Below are positions 53,165 to 64,000 of a stretch of 64,000 bases of DNA, one piece after another. Source of the stretch: Ecdyonurus torrentis (lineage: Eukaryota; Arthropoda; Insecta; Ephemeroptera; Heptageniidae); contig OX439127.1 of the NCBI GenBank assembly GCA_949318235.1, positions 382,001 to 446,000 of the forward strand. The letters run 5' to 3'. Numbering within the stretch: position 1 is the first letter of the stretch; each line of letters opens with the position of its first letter. The notes below the pieces were generated by a model. The model had not been told where the DNA came from. It ran no database searches and saw nothing but the letters and a program-made list of their open reading frames with translations. The position numbers and the translations under genes were made by a program.

Positions 53165-55950
53165 TCACTTATCTACCTCATACACAACTAAGTCAATTAA
53201 ATAGTCAGTGATGACGTTACTTATCTACTACATAAACTACTAAAGTCAAGTTGATAGTCAGTGATGACGTCACTTATCTACTTCATACACTACTTAAGTC
53301 AAGTTAATAGTCAGCGATGACGTCACATATCTACTTCATGCACTACTTAAGTCAAAATGATAATCAGTGATGACTTCACATATCTACTGCATACACTACT
53401 TAAATCAACTTGATAGTTAGTGATGACATCACATATCTACTTCATACACTACTAAAGTCAAGTTGATAGTCAGTGACGACGTCACATATGTACTTCATAC
53501 ACTACTAAAGTCAAGTTAATAGTCAGTGATGACGTCACATATCTACTTCACACACTACTAAAGTCAAGTTGATAGTTATTTATTACGTCACTAATCTACT
53601 ACATACACTACTTAAGTCAAGTGATAGTCAGTAATGACGTCACTTATCTACTTAATACACTACTAAAGTCAAGTTGATAGTCAGTGATGACGTCACTTAT
53701 CCACTTTATACACTACTAGAAAAAAGTGATAGTCAGTGATGACGTCAAATATCTACTTCATATACTACTAAAGTCAAGTTAATAATAAGTGATGACGGCA
53801 CATATTTACTTTATACACTACTAAAGTCAAGTTGATAGTCAGTGATGACGTCACTTATCTACCTAATACACAACTAAGTCAATTAAATAGTCAGTGATGA
53901 CGTCACATATCTACTTCATACACTACTAAAGTCAAGTGATAGTCAGTGGTGACGTCACTTATCTAGATCATAAACTACTAAAGTCAAGTTGATAGTCATT
54001 TATTACGTCACTAACCTACTACATACACTACTAAAGTCAAGTGATAGTCCGTGATGACGTCACTTATCTTCTTTATACACAACTTAAATCAAGTTGATAG
54101 TCAGTAATGACGTCACTTATCTACTTCATATAAAACTAAAGTCAAGTTAAAAGTCATTTATAACGTCACTTATCGACCTCATACACTTCTAAAATCAACT
54201 TAATAGTCAGTGATGACGTCACTAATCTACTTCATACACAACTAAAATCAAGTTGATAGTCAATGATGACGTCACATATCTACTTCATACACAACTAAAG
54301 TCAAGATGATAGTCAGTGGTAGCGTCATTTATCTAATTCATTCACTACAAAAATCAAGTTGATAGTCAATGATGACGTCACATATCTACTTCATACACAA
54401 CTAAAGTCAAGATGATAGTCAGTGGTAACGTCATTTATCTAATTCATTCACTACTAAAATCAAGTTGATAGTCAATGATGACGTCACATATCTACTTGAT
54501 ACACAACTAAAGTCAAGATGATAGTCAGTAGTAACGTCATTTATCTAGTTCATTTACTACTAAAGTCAAGTTGATCGTCATTGATGACGTCACCTTACTA
54601 CTACATACACTACTAAAGTCAAGTGATAGTCAGTGATGACGTCACTTATCTACTTAATTCACAACTAATGTCAAGTTGATAGTCAGTGATGACGTCACTT
54701 ATCTACTTCATATACTAATAAAGTCAAGTGATAGTCAGTGATGACGTCACATATCTACTTCATACACAACTAAAATCAAGTTGATAGTCAGTAATGACGT
54801 CACTTATCTACTTCATATACTACTAAATTAAAGTTAATAGTAAGTGATGACGTCACATATCTACTTCATACACTACTAAAGTCAAGTTGATAGTCAGTGA
54901 GAACGTCACATATCTACTTCATACACTACTAAAGTCAGATTCTTTGTCAGTGATGACATAAGTTATCTACTTCTCAAACTACTAAAGTAAAGTGAAAGTA
55001 AGCTAAGACGTTACTTATCTACTTCATACACTACTAAAGTCAAGTTGATAGTCAGTGGTGACGTCACTTATCTACATCATGCACTACTAAGGTCAAGTTG
55101 ATAGTCAGTGATGACGTCACATATCTACTTCATACACAACTAAAATCAAGTTGATAGTCAGTAATGACGTCACTTATCTACTTCATATACTTCTAAATTA
55201 AAGTTAATAGTAAGTGATGACGTCACATATCTACTTCATACACTACTAAAGTCAAGTTGATAGTCAGTGAGGACGTCACATATCTACTTCATACACTACT
55301 AAAGTCAGATTCTTAGTCAGTGATGACATAAATTATCTACTTCTCACACTACTAAAGTAAAGTGAAAGTAAGCTAAGACGTCACTTATCTACTTCATACA
55401 CTACTAAAGTCAAGTTGATAGTCAGTGGTGACGTCACTTATCTACATTATACACTACTAAAGTCAAGTTGATAATCAATGAGAACGTCACATATCTACTT
55501 CATACACAACTAAAGTCAAGATGATAGTCAGTAGTAACGTCATTTATCTAGTTCATTCACTACTAAAGTCAAGTTGATCGTCATTTATGACGTCACCTAT
55601 CTACTACATACACTACTAAATTCAAGTGATAGTCAGTGATGACGTCTTTTATCTACTTAATTCACAACTAAAGTAAAGTTAATAGTAAGTGATGACGTCA
55701 CATATCTACTTCATACACTACTAAAGTCAAGTTGATAGTCAGTGAGGACGTCACATATCTACTTCATACACTACTAAAGTCAGATTCTTAGTCAGTGATG
55801 ACATAAATTACCTACTTCTCACTCTATTAAAGTCAAGTGAAAGTAAGCGAGGACGTCACTTATTTACTTCATACACTACTAAAGTCAAGTTGATAGTCAG
55901 TGGTGACGTAACTTATCTACCTCATACACAACTAAGTCAATTTAATAGTC

Positions 55951-57374
55951 AGTGATGACGTTACTTATCTACTACATTAACTACTAAAGTCAAGTTGATA
56001 GTCAGTGATGACGTCACTTATCTACTTCATACACTACTTAAGTCAAGTTAATAGTCAGCGATGACGTCACATATCTACTTCATGCACTTCTTAAGTCAAA
56101 ATGATAATCAGTGATGACTTCACATATCTACTGCATACACTACTTAAATCAACTTGATAGTTAGTGATGACGTCACATATCTACTTCATACACTACTAGA
56201 GTCAAATTGATAGTCAGTGACGACGTCACATATCTACTTCATACACTACTAAAGTCAAGTTGATAGTCAGTGATGACGTCACATATCTACTTCATAAACT
56301 ACTAAAGTCAAGTTGATAGTTATTTATTCCGTCACTAATCTACTACATACACTACTATAGTCAAGTGATAGTCAGTGATGACGTCACATATCTACTTAAT
56401 ACACTAATAAAGTCAAGTTGATAGTCAGTGATGACGTCACTTATCCACTTCATTTACTACTAAAAACAAGTGATAGTCAGTGATGACGTCAAATATCTAC
56501 TTCATATACTACTAAAGTCAAGTTAATAATAAGTGATCACGTCACATATCTATTTTATACACTACTAAAGTCAAGTTGATAGTCAGTGATGACGTCACTT
56601 ATCTACTTAATACACAACTATGTCAATTAAATAGTCAGTGATGACGTCACATATCTACTTCATACACTACTAAAGTCAAGTGATAGTCAGTGGTGACGTC
56701 ACTTATCTACATCATACACTACTAAAGTCAAGTTGATAGTTATTTATTACGTCACTAACCTACTACATGCACTACTAAAGTCAAGTGATAGTCAGTGATG
56801 ACGTCACTTATCTACTTTATAAACTTCTAAAATCAAGTGATAGTCAGTGATGACGTCACATATCTACTTCATACACAACTTAAATCAAGTTGATAGTCAG
56901 TAATGACGTCACTTATCTACTTCATATAAAACTAAAGTCAAGTTAAAAGTCATTTATGAAGTCACTTATCGACCTCATACACTTCTAAAATCAACTTAAT
57001 AGTTAGTGATGACGTCACTAATCTACTTCATACACAACTAAAATCAAGTTGATAGTCAATGATGACGTCACATATCTACTACATACACAACTAAAGTCAA
57101 GATGATAGTCAGTGGTAACGTCATTTATCTAATTCATTCACTACTAAAATCAAGTTGATAGTCAATGATGACGTCACATATCTACATGATACACAACTAA
57201 AGTCAAGATGATAGTCAGTAGTAACGTCATTTATCTAGTTCATTCACTACTAAAGTCAAGTTGATCGTCATTGATGACGTCACCTATCTACTACATACAC
57301 TACTAAAGTCAAGTGATAGTCAGTGATGACGTAACTTATCTACTTAATTCACAACTAAAGTCAAGTTGATAGTC
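55951..57374 (+). repeat. 1424-bp tandem duplication, unit 1 (27 monomers)
   Basis: Followed immediately by unit 2. Matches at a constant offset of 1424: CTACATTAACTAC (55,971/57,395), GTTATTTATTCCGTCAC (56,319/57,743) and ACTATGTC (56,617/58,041). The ATTCCGTCAC variant was seen only in these two units. Confidence 0.9.
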
Positions 57375-58798
57375 AGTGATGACGTTACTTATCTACTACA
57401 TTAACTACTAAAGTCAAGTTGATAGTCAGTGATGACGTCACTTATCTACTTCATACACTACTTAAGTCAAGTTAATAGTCAGCGATGACGTCACATATCT
57501 ACTTCATGCACTTCTTAAGTCAAAATGATAATCAGTGATGACTTCACATATCTACTGCATACACTACTTAAATCAACTTGATAGTTAGTGATGACGTCAC
57601 ATATCTACTTCATACACTACTAGAGTCAAATTGATAGTCAGTGACGACGTCACATATCTACTTCATACACTACTAAAGTCAAGTTGATAGTCAGTGATGA
57701 CGTCACATATCTACTTCATAAACTACTAAAGTCAAGTTGATAGTTATTTATTCCGTCACTAATCTACTACATACACTACTATAGTCAAGTGATAGTCAGT
57801 GATGACGTCACTTATCTACTTAATACACTAATAAAGTCAAGTTGATAGTCAGTGATGACGTCACTTATCCACTTCATTTACTACTAAAAACAAGTGATAG
57901 TCAGTGATGACGTCAAATATCTACTTCATATACTACTAAAGTCAAGTTAATAATAAGTGATCACGTCACATATCTATTTTATACACTACTAAAGTCAAGT
58001 TGATAGTCAGTGATGACGTCACTTATCTACTTAATACACAACTATGTCAATTAAATAGTCAGTGATGACGTCACATATCTACTTCATACACTACTAAAGT
58101 CAAGTGATAGTCAGTGGTGACGTCACTTATCTACATCATACACTACTAAAGTCAAGTTGATAGTCATTTATTACGTCACTAACCTACTACATGCACTACT
58201 AAAGTCAAGTGATAGTCAGTGATGACGTCACTTATCTACTTTATAAACTTCTAAAATCAAGTGATAGTCAGTGATGACGTCACATATCTACTTCATACAC
58301 AACTTAAATCAAGTTGATAGTCAGTAATGACGTCACTTATCTACTTCATATAAAACTAAAGTCAAGTTAAAAGTCATTTATGAAGTCACTTATCGACCTC
58401 ATACACTTCTAAAATCAACTTAATAGTTAGTGATGACGTCACTAATCTACTTCATACACAACTAAAATCAAGTTGATAGTCAATGATGACGTCACATATC
58501 TACTACATACACAACTAAAGTCAAGATGATAGTCAGTGGTAACGTCATTTATCTAATTCATTCACTACTAAAATCAAGTTGATAGTCAATGATGACGTCA
58601 CATATCTACTTGATACACAACTAAAGTCAAGATGATAGTCAGTAGTAACGTCATTTATCTAGTTCATTCACTACTAAAGTCAAGTTGATCGTCATTGATG
58701 ACGTCACCTATCTACTACATACACTACTAAAGTCAAGTGATAGTCAGTGATGACGTAACTTATCTACTTAATTCACAACTAAAGTCAAGTTGATAGTC
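57375..58798 (+). repeat. 1424-bp tandem duplication, unit 2
   Basis: Second unit, almost identical. One visible difference is CTACTTGATAC here against CTACATGATAC at about 57,184. The match stops where unit 1 is followed by GATGACGTTAC and this unit by GATGGCGTCAC. Confidence 0.9.
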
Positions 58799-61100
58799 AG
58801 TGATGGCGTCACTTATCTACTTCATGTACTAATAAAGTCAAGTGATAGTCAGTGATGACGTCACATATCTACTTCATACAGAACTAAATTCAAGTTGATA
58901 GTCAGTAATGACGTCACTTATCTACTTCATATACTACTAAATTAAAGTTAATAGTAAGTGATGACGTCACATATCTACTTCATACACAACTAAAATCAAG
59001 TTGATAGACAGTAATGACGTCACTAATCTACTTCATATACAACTAAAGTAAATATAATAGTAAGTGATGACGTCACATATCTACTTCATACACTACTAAA
59101 GTCAAGTTGATAGTCAGTGAGGACGTCACATATCTACTTCATACACTACTAAAGTCAGATTCTTAGTCAGTGATGACATAAATTATCTACTTCTCACACT
59201 ACTAAAGTCAAGTGAAAGTAAGCGAGGACGTCACTTATCTACTTTATACACTACTAAAGTCAAGTTGATAGTCAGTGGTGACGTCACTTATCTACATTAT
59301 GCACTACTAAAGTCAAGTTGATAACCAATGATAACGTCACATATCTACTTTATACACAACTAAAGTCAAGATGATAGTCAGTAGTAACGTTATTTATCTA
59401 GTTCATTCACTACTAAAGTCAAGTTGATCGTCATTGATGACGTCACCTATCTACTACATACACTTCTAAATTCAAGTGATAGTCAGTGATCACGTCACTT
59501 ATCTACTTAATTCACAACTAAAGTAAAGTTAATAGTAAGTGTTGACGTCACCTATCTACTTCATACACTACTAAAGTCAAGTTGATAGTCAGTGAGGACG
59601 TCACATATATACTTCATACACTACTAAAGTCAGATTCTTAGTCAGTGATGACGTCAAATACCTACTTCATATACTACTAAAGTCAAGTTAATAATAAGTG
59701 ATGACGTCACATATTTACTTTATACACTACTAAAGTCAAGTTGATAGTCAGTGGGACGTCACTTATCTACCTCATACACTACTAAGTCAATTTAATAGTC
59801 AGTGATGACGTTACTTATCTACTACATAAACAACTAAAGTCAAGTTAATAGTCAGTGATGACGTCACTTTTCTACTTCATACACTACTTTAGTCAAGTTA
59901 ATAGTCAGCGATGACGTCACATATCTACTTCATGCATTACTTAAGTCAAAATGATAATCAGTGATGACTTCACATATCTACTGCATACACTACTTAAATC
60001 AACTTGATAGTTAGTGATGACGTCACATATCTACTTCATACACTACTAAAGTCAAGTTGATAGTCAGTGACGACGTCACATATCTACTTGATACACTACT
60101 AAAGTCAAGTTAATAGTCAGTAATTACGTCACATATTCACTTCATACACTACTAAAGTCAAGTTGATAGTTATTTATTACGTCACTAATCTACTACATAC
60201 ACTACTAAAGTCAAGTGATAGTCAGTGATGACGTCACTTATCTACTTAATACACTACTAAAGTCAAGTTGATAGTCAGTGATGACGTCACTTATCCCCTT
60301 CATAAACTATTAAAAACAAGTGATAGTCAGTGATGACGTCAAATACCTACTTCATATACTACTTAAGTCAAGTTAATAATAAGTGATGACGTCACATATT
60401 TACTTTATACACTACTTAAGTCAAGTTGATAGTCAGTGATGACGTCACTTATCTACTTAATACACAACTAAGTCAATTAAATAGTCAGTGATGACGTCAC
60501 ATATCTACTTCATACACTACTAGAGTCAAGTGATAGTCAGTGGTGACGTCACTTATCTACATCATACACTACTAAAGTCAAGTTAATAGTCATTTATTAC
60601 GTCACTAACCTACTACATACACTACTAAAGTCAAGTGATAGTCAGTGATGACGTCACTTATCTACTTTATACACTATTAAAATCAAGTGATAGTCAGTGA
60701 TGACGTCACATATCTACTTCATACACAACTTAAATCAAGTTGATAGTCAGTAATGACGTCACTTATCTACTTCATATAAAACTAAAGTCAAGTTAAAAGT
60801 CATTTATGACGTCACTTATCGACCACATACACTTCTAAAATCAACTTAATAGTCAGTGATGACGTCACTAATCTACTTCATACACAACTAAAATCAAGTT
60901 GATAGTCAATGATGACGTCACATATCTACTTCATACACAACTAAAGTCAAGATGATAGTCAGTGGTAACGTCATTTATCGAATTCATTCACTACTAAAAT
61001 AAAGTTGATAGTCAATGATGACGTCACATATCTACTTGATACACAACTAAAGTCAAGATGATAGTCAGTGATGACAACACTTATCTACTTCATATACTAA
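58471..61100 (+). repeat. 3.0-kb higher-order repeat, unit 1 (H module, copy 4)
   Basis: Matches 61,477-64,000 at offsets of 3006 bp (57 monomers), then 2900 bp after about 59,190 because two monomers are absent from unit 2. Private shared variants: GATGGCGTCAC (58,803/61,809), TTCATGTACTAATAAAG, AAGTAAATATAATAG, GTCAGTGGGACGTC (one base short; about 59,747/62,647) and GATGACAACAC (61,071/63,971). Confidence 0.9.
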
Positions 61101-61476
61101 TAAAGTCAAGTAATAGTCAGTGATGACGTCACATATCTACTTCATACACAACTAAAATCAAGTTGATCGTCATTGATGACGTCACCTATCTACTACATAC
61201 ACTACTAAAGTCAAGTGATAGTCAGTGATGACGTCACTTATCTACTTAATTCACAACTAAAGTCAAGTTGATAGTCAGTGATGACGTCACTTATCTACTT
61301 CATATACTAATAAAGTCAAGTAATAGTCAGTGATGACGTCACATATCTACTTCATACACAACTAAAATCAAGTTGATAGTCAGTAATGACGTCACTTATC
61401 TACTTCATATACGACTAAATTAAAGTTAATAGTAAGTGATGACGTCACATATCTACTTCATACACTACTAAAGTCA

Positions 61477-64000
61477 AGTTGATAGTCAATGATGACGTCA
61501 CATATCTACTACATACACAACTAAAGTCAAGATGATAGTCAGTGGTAACGTCATTTATCTAATTCATTCACTACTAAAATCAAGTTGATAGTCAATGATG
61601 ACGTCACATATCTACTTGATACACAACTAAAGTCAAGATGATAGTCAGTAGTAACGTCATTTATCTAGTTCATTCACTACTAAAGTCAAGTTGATCGTCA
61701 TTGATGACGTCACCTATCTACTACATACACTACTAAAGTCAAGTGATAGTCAGTGATGACGTAACTTATCTACTTAATTCACAACTAAAGTCAAGTTGAT
61801 AGTCAGTGATGGCGTCACTTATCTACTTCATGTACTAATAAAGTCAAGTGATAGTCAGTGATGACGTCACATATCTACTTCATACAGAACTAAATTCAAG
61901 TTGATAGTCAGTAATGACGTCACTTATCTACTTCATATACTACTAAATTAAAGTTAATAGTAAGTGATGACGTCACATATCTACTTCATACACAACTAAA
62001 ATCAAGTTGATAGACAGTAATGACGTCACTAATCTACTTCATATACTACTAAAGTAAATATAATAGTAAGTGATGACGTCACATATCTACTTCTCACACT
62101 ACTAAAGTCAAGTGAAAGTAAGCGAGGACGTCACTTATCTACTTCATACACTACTAAAGTCAAGTTGATAGTCAGTGGTGACGTCACTTATCTACATTAT
62201 GCACTACTAAAGTCAAGTTGATAACCAATGATAACGTCACATATCTACTTTATACACAACTAAAGTCAAGATGATAGTCAGTAGTAACGTCATTTATCTA
62301 GTTCATTCACTACTAAAGTCAAGTTGATCGTCATTGATGACGTCACCTATCTACTACATACACTTCTAAATTCAAGTGATAGTCAGTGATCACGTCACTT
62401 ATCTACTTAATTCACAACTAAAGTAAAGTTAATAGTAAGTGTTGACGTCACATATCTACTTCATACACTACTAAAGTCAAGTTGATAGTCAGTGAGGACG
62501 TCACATATATACTTCATACACTACTAAAGTCAGATTCTTAGTCAGTGATGACGTCAAATACCTACTTCATATACTACTAAAGTCAAGTTAATAATAAGTG
62601 ATGTCGTCACATATTTACTTTATACACTACTAAAGTCAAGTTGATAGTCAGTGGGACGTCACTTATCTACCTCATACACAACTAAGTCAATTTAATAGTC
62701 AGTGATGACGTTACTTATCTACTACATAAACAACTAAAGTCAAGTTAATAGTCAGTGATGACGTCACTTTTCTACTTCATACACTACTTTAGTCAAGTTA
62801 ATAGTCAGCGATGACGTCACATATCTACTTCATGCATTACTTAAGTCAAAATGATAATCAGTAATGACTTCACATATCTACTGCATACACTACTTAAATC
62901 AACTTGATAGTTAGTGATGACGTCACATATCTACTTCATACACTACTAAAGTCAAGTTGATAGTCAGTGACGACGTCACATATCTACTTGATACACTACT
63001 AAAGTCAAGTTAATAGTCAGTAATTACGTCACATATTCACTTCATACACTACTAAAGTCAAGTTGATAGTTATTTATTACGTCACTAATCTACTACATAC
63101 ACTACTAAAGTCAAGTGATAGTCAGTGATGACGTCACTTATCTACTTAATACACTACTAAAGTCAAGTTGATAGTCAGTGATGACGTCACTTATCCCCTT
63201 CATAAACTATTAAAAACAAGTGATAGTCAGTGATGACGTCAAATACCTACTTCATATACTACTTAAGTCAAGTTAATAATAAGTGATGACGTCACATATT
63301 TACTTTATACACTACTTAAGTCAAGTTGATAGTCAGTGATGACGTCACTTATCTACTTAATACACAACTAAGTCAATTAAATAGTCAGTGATGACGTCAT
63401 ATATCTACTTCATACACTACTAGAGTCAAGTGATAGTCAGTGGTGACGTCACTTATCTACATCATACACTACTAAAGTCAAGTTAATAGTCATTTATTAC
63501 GTCACTAACCTACTACATACACTACTAAAGTCAAGTGATAGTCAGTGATGACGTCACTTATCTAATTTATACACTATTAAAATCAAGTGATAGTCAGTGA
63601 TGACGTCACATATCTACTTCATACACAACTTAAATCAAGTTGATAGTCAGTAATGACGTCACTTATCTACTTCATATAAAACTAAAGTCAAGTTAAAAGT
63701 CATTTATGACGTCACTTATCGACCACATACACTTCTAAAATCAACTTAATAGTCAGTGATGACGTCACTAATCTACTTCATACACAACTAAAATCAAGTT
63801 GATAGTCAATGATGACGTCACATATCTACTTCATACACAACTAAAGTCAAGATGATAGTCAGTGGTAACGTCATTTATCTAATTCATTCACTACTAAAAT
63901 AAAGTTGATAGTCAATGATGACGTCACATATCTACTTGATACACAACTAAAGTCAAGATGATAGTCAGTGATGACAACACTTATCTACTTCATATACTAA
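61477..64000 (+). repeat. 3.0-kb higher-order repeat, unit 2, cut by the window end
   Basis: Second unit of 58,471-61,100, with H marker GATAACCAAT at 62,220. It still aligns at the last base of the window (TTCATATACTAA, 61,089/63,989), so the repeat and the array continue beyond the window. Confidence 0.9.

Larger units (their letters stand above)
44563..53473 (+). repeat. Super-repeat unit K2 (about 8.9 kb)
   Basis: Module order: R (44.56-46.3 kb, GGTAGCG at 45,354), J (46.3-48.42), H-type (48.43-51.03), second J (51.04-53.16), tail. Compared with K3 the offset is 8911, then 8964 bp after one monomer that is absent here near 44,865. The presence of two J copies suggests an exchange between neighbouring units. 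Confidence 0.8.
53474..58798 (+). repeat. Super-repeat unit K3, altered
   Basis: R module (53.47-55.2 kb, GGTAGCG at 54,318) and J module follow K2 at offset 8964 up to about 57,190. After that, J has been tandemly duplicated (1424-bp unit) and the array passes into H-type repeats. A 1-bp deletion (CACCTTACTACTAC near 54,592) is private to this unit. Confidence 0.75.
1..64000. repeat. 52-53 bp satellite DNA array spanning the whole window
   Basis: Every line read in the window is a variant of one monomer of 52 or 53 bp, head to tail, always in the same orientation, for roughly 1,200 copies. The best-conserved parts are CACTACTAAAGTCAAG, GATAGTCAGTGATGACGTCA and TATCTACTTCATACAC. The 53-bp class reads AAGTTGATAG and the 52-bp class AAGTGATAG; a second 52-bp class reads CAACTAAGTCAATT. 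The array is AT-rich, with one CpG per monomer inside TGACGTCA. Stop codons occur in all three frames on both strands within about one monomer, and the period is not a multiple of three, so no long reading frame can exist. No interruption by other DNA is visible. Size and higher-order organisation indicate eukaryotic heterochromatin. Species and chromosomal position are not determinable from the sequence. Confidence 0.98.

Noticed and set aside
1..64000. Protein-coding reading frames in the array
   Set aside because: The monomer has stops in every frame on both strands (TGA, TAA and TAG in GTTGATAG, ACTAAAG and GTGATGAC, and several on the minus strand). The 52-53 bp period rotates the frame, so only short chance ORFs exist.
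1..64000. CRISPR array
   Set aside because: There are no constant repeats separated by unique spacers. The whole 52-53 bp unit is repeated, variants are shared in blocks, and no cas genes are present.
1..64000. Bacterial or phage origin (iterons, integron or plasmid repeats)
   Set aside because: A gene-free array of about 1,200 monomers with nested higher-order repeats has no bacterial counterpart that I know. Eukaryotic satellite DNA explains it fully.
1..64000. Hundreds of functional cAMP-responsive promoters
   Set aside because: The palindrome is a real match, but no genes or core-promoter elements accompany it. Amplification of a seed monomer by chance containing TGACGTCA would give the same picture, so individual sites are not called as promoters.
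1..64000. Inverted copies or a large palindrome within the array
   Set aside because: All monomers I read have the same orientation; no reverse-complement runs (such as GTAGTGTATGAAGTAG) were seen.
1..64000. Telomeric repeats, rRNA or tRNA genes, SINE or LTR fragments
   Set aside because: No TTAGGG-like runs, no poly-A tails or target-site duplications, and no stretch departing from the monomer long enough to hold such a gene.
1..64000. Naming the species or a known satellite family
   Set aside because: I do not recognise this monomer. A database search of the 53-bp consensus would be decisive, and guessing would not be supported.
1..64000. Calling the array a centromere outright
   Set aside because: HOR structure and lack of insertions are compatible with it, but pericentromeric, subtelomeric and sex-chromosome satellites can look the same. 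There is no kinetochore evidence in sequence alone.

Overview
The whole 64 kb window is one uninterrupted tandem satellite array. It is built from a 52-53 bp AT-rich monomer (about 36% G+C in the reference copy), always in the same orientation, with roughly 1,200 copies (64,000 divided by a mean spacing of about 52.7 bp). I see no protein-coding gene, RNA gene, transposon, telomere repeat or unique DNA, and both window ends lie inside the array. An array of this size and organisation points to eukaryotic heterochromatin (centromeric, pericentromeric, subtelomeric or sex-chromosome). The sequence alone does not let me name the species or the chromosomal location.

The monomer can be parsed as three 12-mers ending in GTCA, a 5-bp CTTAT, and a fourth 12-mer ending in CA. 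Its most striking element is the perfect palindrome TGACGTCA, the classical CRE/ATF site and, in plants, a bZIP C-box. It is intact in 7 of the first 12 and 9 of the last 12 monomers, which suggests several hundred copies in the window. The neighbouring CTTATCT (AGATAAG on the minus strand) and the upstream TGATAG both fit the GATA-factor consensus WGATAR. The monomer repeat is close to five helical turns (5 x 10.5 = 52.5 bp), so successive palindromes would lie on nearly the same face of the helix.

Above the monomer level the array is a mosaic of higher-order repeats (HORs), recognised from diagnostic variant monomers. (1) Positions 1 to about 8.5 kb hold duplicated blocks A and B (offsets 3533/3375 and 3270 bp), with a 1475/1371-bp HOR inside. 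(2) About 8.6-20.8 kb is a distinct, more diverged domain rich in monomers that lack the palindrome (TGAAATCA, or a TTACTCAAG form). (3) 20.87-23.4 kb is a 1268-bp tandem pair. (4) 22.96-27.67 kb is an H module that recurs at 39.9-44.3, 48.4-51.0, 59.3-61.4 and 62.2-64.0 kb, with a fragment at 34.8-35.9 kb. (5) 26.5-30.6 kb is a nearly perfect 2057-bp tandem duplication. (6) 31.2-35.9 kb contains a J module and smaller duplications. (7) 35.9 kb onward is a super-repeat of about 8.7-8.9 kb (K1, K2, partial K3) assembled from R, J and H modules. (8) The distal end carries a 1424-bp tandem pair and a 3006/2900-bp tandem pair that runs off the window.

Almost every offset and indel I measured is a whole number of monomers (2, 3, 5, 9, 11, 24, 26, 27, 28, 39, 55, 57...). 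This fits repeated in-register unequal exchange or replication slippage. The distal part (after about 20.9 kb) looks more recently homogenised than the 8.6-20.8 kb domain. All identities and boundaries were estimated by eye and are approximate to about one monomer.
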